The position numbers were made by a program, and so were the translations under genes. 8,242 nucleotides of DNA from Micrococcaceae bacterium (GTDB lineage Bacteria > Actinomycetota > Actinomycetes > Actinomycetales > Micrococcaceae): assembly GCA_003486025.1 (NCBI GenBank), contig DNHA01000030.1:3130-11371 (forward strand), given 5' to 3'. Position 1 is the first letter of the stretch; every line of letters begins with the position of its first letter. A model generated the notes under the pieces. It was not told where the DNA came from. It saw only the letters and a program-made list of their open reading frames with translations, and searched no databases. Of this stretch, positions 7,363-8,242 are shown one piece after another.

Positions 7363-8019
7363 TTAAACTTCGCTGTGGAACCGGTAGCCGACATTTCGCA
7401 CGGTGCCGATCAATTGTTCGTGATCGGTACCGAGCTTTGCGCGCAAACGGCGCACGTGGACGTCGACGGTGCGAGTGCCGCCGTAGTAGTCGTAGCCCCA
7501 CACCTCGTGCAGCAGCTGCTCGCGGGTGAAGACCCGGCCAGGAAATTGCCAGAGATATTTGAGCAGCTCAAATTCTTTGTACGTCAGATCCAGCATACGG
7601 CGGTCAATTCGAGCGGTGTAGCTCAGCTCGTCGATGGTTAATCCGGAAGTGTTCGCCGGTGCCACGGTTTCGGGCCGGGCCGAAAGGATCAGCCTGATGC
7701 GCGTTTCGAGTTCTCCGGGCGCCGCGGTGGGCATGATGAAGTCCGAAACGTTCCATCCTGAATTCAACACTCCAAGGCCACCCTCGCCAATGACCAAAAG
7801 CAGCGGCAGGTTGGCGGTAGAGTGTATGGTTTGCGCCAAGGTTCGAGCCGCTACCAGTTCGGTGCGAGCATCAAGGATGACCGCTTCGCTCTCACCTAAT
7901 TGGCTGAGAGCCTCGGAGTTTGCAGGTAGGCAGCGAACTTCGTGAAGCAGCAGTTCCAGCGCCGGAAGTACCTGGGCGCCGGTGTCTGCACTGTTGCTCA
8001 GGAGCAGTAGGTGCGCCAT
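7363..8019 (-). CDS. glnR: GlnR-family orphan response regulator (nitrogen regulator)
   Basis: OmpR/PhoB-type transcription factor. In actinobacteria GlnR activates or represses nitrogen genes (glnA, amtB, nir and others) without a partner histidine kinase. Seen: 218 residues. The atypical receiver domain at about 1-113 has a single acidic residue D50 in AVILDAR, with none of the usual N-terminal acidic pocket; the LDAR motif is typical of GlnR. The winged-helix domain at about 126-214 carries LTYKEFELLKYLWQFPGRVF (145-164), QLLHEVWGYDYYGGTRTVDV (168-187) and the wing GTVRNVGYRF (205-214). The ATG at 8019 is set by AGGAGG nine bases upstream. The frame extends to a TTG at 8049, but that would bury the Shine-Dalgarno. 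No histidine kinase is adjacent, consistent with an orphan regulator. mshD follows after 50 bases. Whether it regulates nitrogen here is inferred from family and synteny. Confidence 0.9.
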   Translation of the reverse strand: MAHLLLLSNSADTGAQVLPALELLLHEVRCLPANSEALSQLGESEAVILDARTELVAARTLAQTIHSTANLPLLLVIGEGGLGVLNSGWNVSDFIMPTAAPGELETRIRLILSARPETVAPANTSGLTIDELSYTARIDRRMLDLTYKEFELLKYLWQFPGRVFTREQLLHEVWGYDYYGGTRTVDVHVRRLRAKLGTDHEQLIGTVRNVGYRFHSEV

Positions 8020-8101
8020 AACGGACTTCCTCCTGCCAAATAGTTTCAAAAATATAGTTTTTACGTGTCACAGTATAAGGAAAGAACCTTTCAAAGTGCG
8101 C
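8020..8101. promoter_or_regulatory. Divergent promoter region between glnR and the plus-strand gene
   Basis: An AT-rich core at 8041-8080 sits in a GC-rich neighbourhood. For the plus strand, TATAAG (8074-8079) is a fair -10 and TATAGT (8053-8058) another. For glnR, TATACT (complement of 8072-8077) and TATATT (complement of 8051-8056) are candidates. The overlapping 8072-8079 box could serve both directions. No convincing -35 stands at 16-18 bases for either, so an activator may be needed. GTGAC (complement of 8067-8071) and GAAAC (complement of 8043-8047) resemble GlnR half-sites but are not at canonical spacing. A small hairpin GAAAG-AAC-CTTTC lies at 8080-8092. Confidence 0.4.
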
Positions 8102-8158
8102 ATGTGCACCTGCAAGTGCCCCGACTATTACCGATGGGAAATCTGGTTTGCGAATTAA
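8102..8158 (+). CDS. Possible cysteine-rich leader peptide (upstream ORF)
   Basis: An 18-codon ORF, MCTCKCPDYYRWEIWFAN, running from ATG to TAA. Three of the first six residues are cysteine, and two Tyr and two Trp follow. It contains the putative Shine-Dalgarno (GGGA, 8136-8139) of the following gene and overlaps that gene's TTG start by 11 bases in a different frame. It has no good Shine-Dalgarno of its own. A -10 at 8074-8079 would leave a leader of about 15 bases. The layout matches the cysteine-responsive leader ORFs described in mycobacteria, where stalling or coupling sets downstream expression. No homology evidence is available, and an ORF this short can occur by chance. Confidence 0.35.
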   Translation: MCTCKCPDYYRWEIWFAN

Positions 8159-8242
8159 GGTACTGATCAGCGGGCTGCTGGCGGCCGCCCTCTTGCTTGG
8201 CGCTGCCGCTTGGAGCTCGGTGAACTTTGCGATGGCAATTGT
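8148..8242 (+). CDS. N-terminus of a secreted or membrane protein (runs off the right edge)
   Basis: An open frame of 31 codons from TTG at 8148, continuing past the window. Seen: a short basic start (LRIK, with the initiating TTG read as Met) and then an uninterrupted hydrophobic run (VLISGLLAAALLLGAAAWSS, 5-24) followed by VNFAMAI. This fits a signal peptide or first membrane helix. GGGA lies eight bases upstream. No in-frame ATG or GTG is better placed before the hydrophobic segment. It is transcribed divergently from glnR. In Mycobacterium that neighbour is an exported lipid-binding protein (LmeA, DUF2993) followed by thioredoxin/sulfurtransferase genes. Too little is visible here to say whether this is the same gene. 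Confidence 0.6.
   Translation, partial: MRIKVLISGLLAAALLLGAAAWSSVNFAMAI

Noticed and set aside
8020..8049. N-terminal extension of GlnR from a TTG at 8049
   Set aside because: It would place the AGGAGG ribosome binding site inside the gene. The ATG at 8019 has ideal spacing and matches the length of the GlnR receiver domain, putting the conserved aspartate at position 50.

Overview
The window looks like the chromosome of a high-GC actinobacterium, most probably Micrococcaceae (Arthrobacter/Glutamicibacter-like). The evidence is a mycothiol synthase, a GlnR-type orphan regulator beside it, a two-domain MutT1-like Nudix/histidine-phosphatase protein next to polyphosphate kinase, and moderately high GC with GTG/TTG starts. 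The genus is an inference from gene content, not from any search. This is ordinary core chromosome: I see no insertion sequence, phage gene, CRISPR array, tRNA or rRNA, and no gene-free stretch over 300 bases.

Almost everything lies on the minus strand and is described in transcription order, from high to low coordinates. A divergent intergenic region (8020-8147) separates glnR (minus) from the start of a secreted or membrane protein gene on the plus strand that runs off the right edge. The plus-strand leader holds an 18-codon ORF rich in cysteine. Downstream of glnR come mshD (mycothiol synthase), ppk (polyphosphate kinase 1) and mutT1. The last two are fused by a one-base stop/start overlap.

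A possible promoter at 3007-3035 then starts a second group: a small YjdJ-type GNAT protein, thyA, folA (four-base overlap with thyA) and a 75-residue two-helix membrane protein five bases after folA. This group ends at a strong hairpin (934-970). The last gene is asd (aspartate-semialdehyde dehydrogenase, E. coli type), cut off at the left edge after 291 codons.

Functionally, the window groups nitrogen regulation (GlnR), thiol redox chemistry (MshD), phosphate storage (PPK), nucleotide-pool cleaning (MutT1), dTMP/tetrahydrofolate synthesis (ThyA/FolA) and the aspartate pathway to lysine, threonine, methionine and cell-wall diaminopimelate (Asd). ThyA and FolA form a real metabolic pair: ThyA oxidises methylene-THF to dihydrofolate and FolA reduces it back. 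The most interesting non-genic signals are the Cys-rich leader ORF, the hexamer-repeat/palindrome just before thyA, and the unknown small membrane protein tied to folA. I found no clearly novel multi-gene system.
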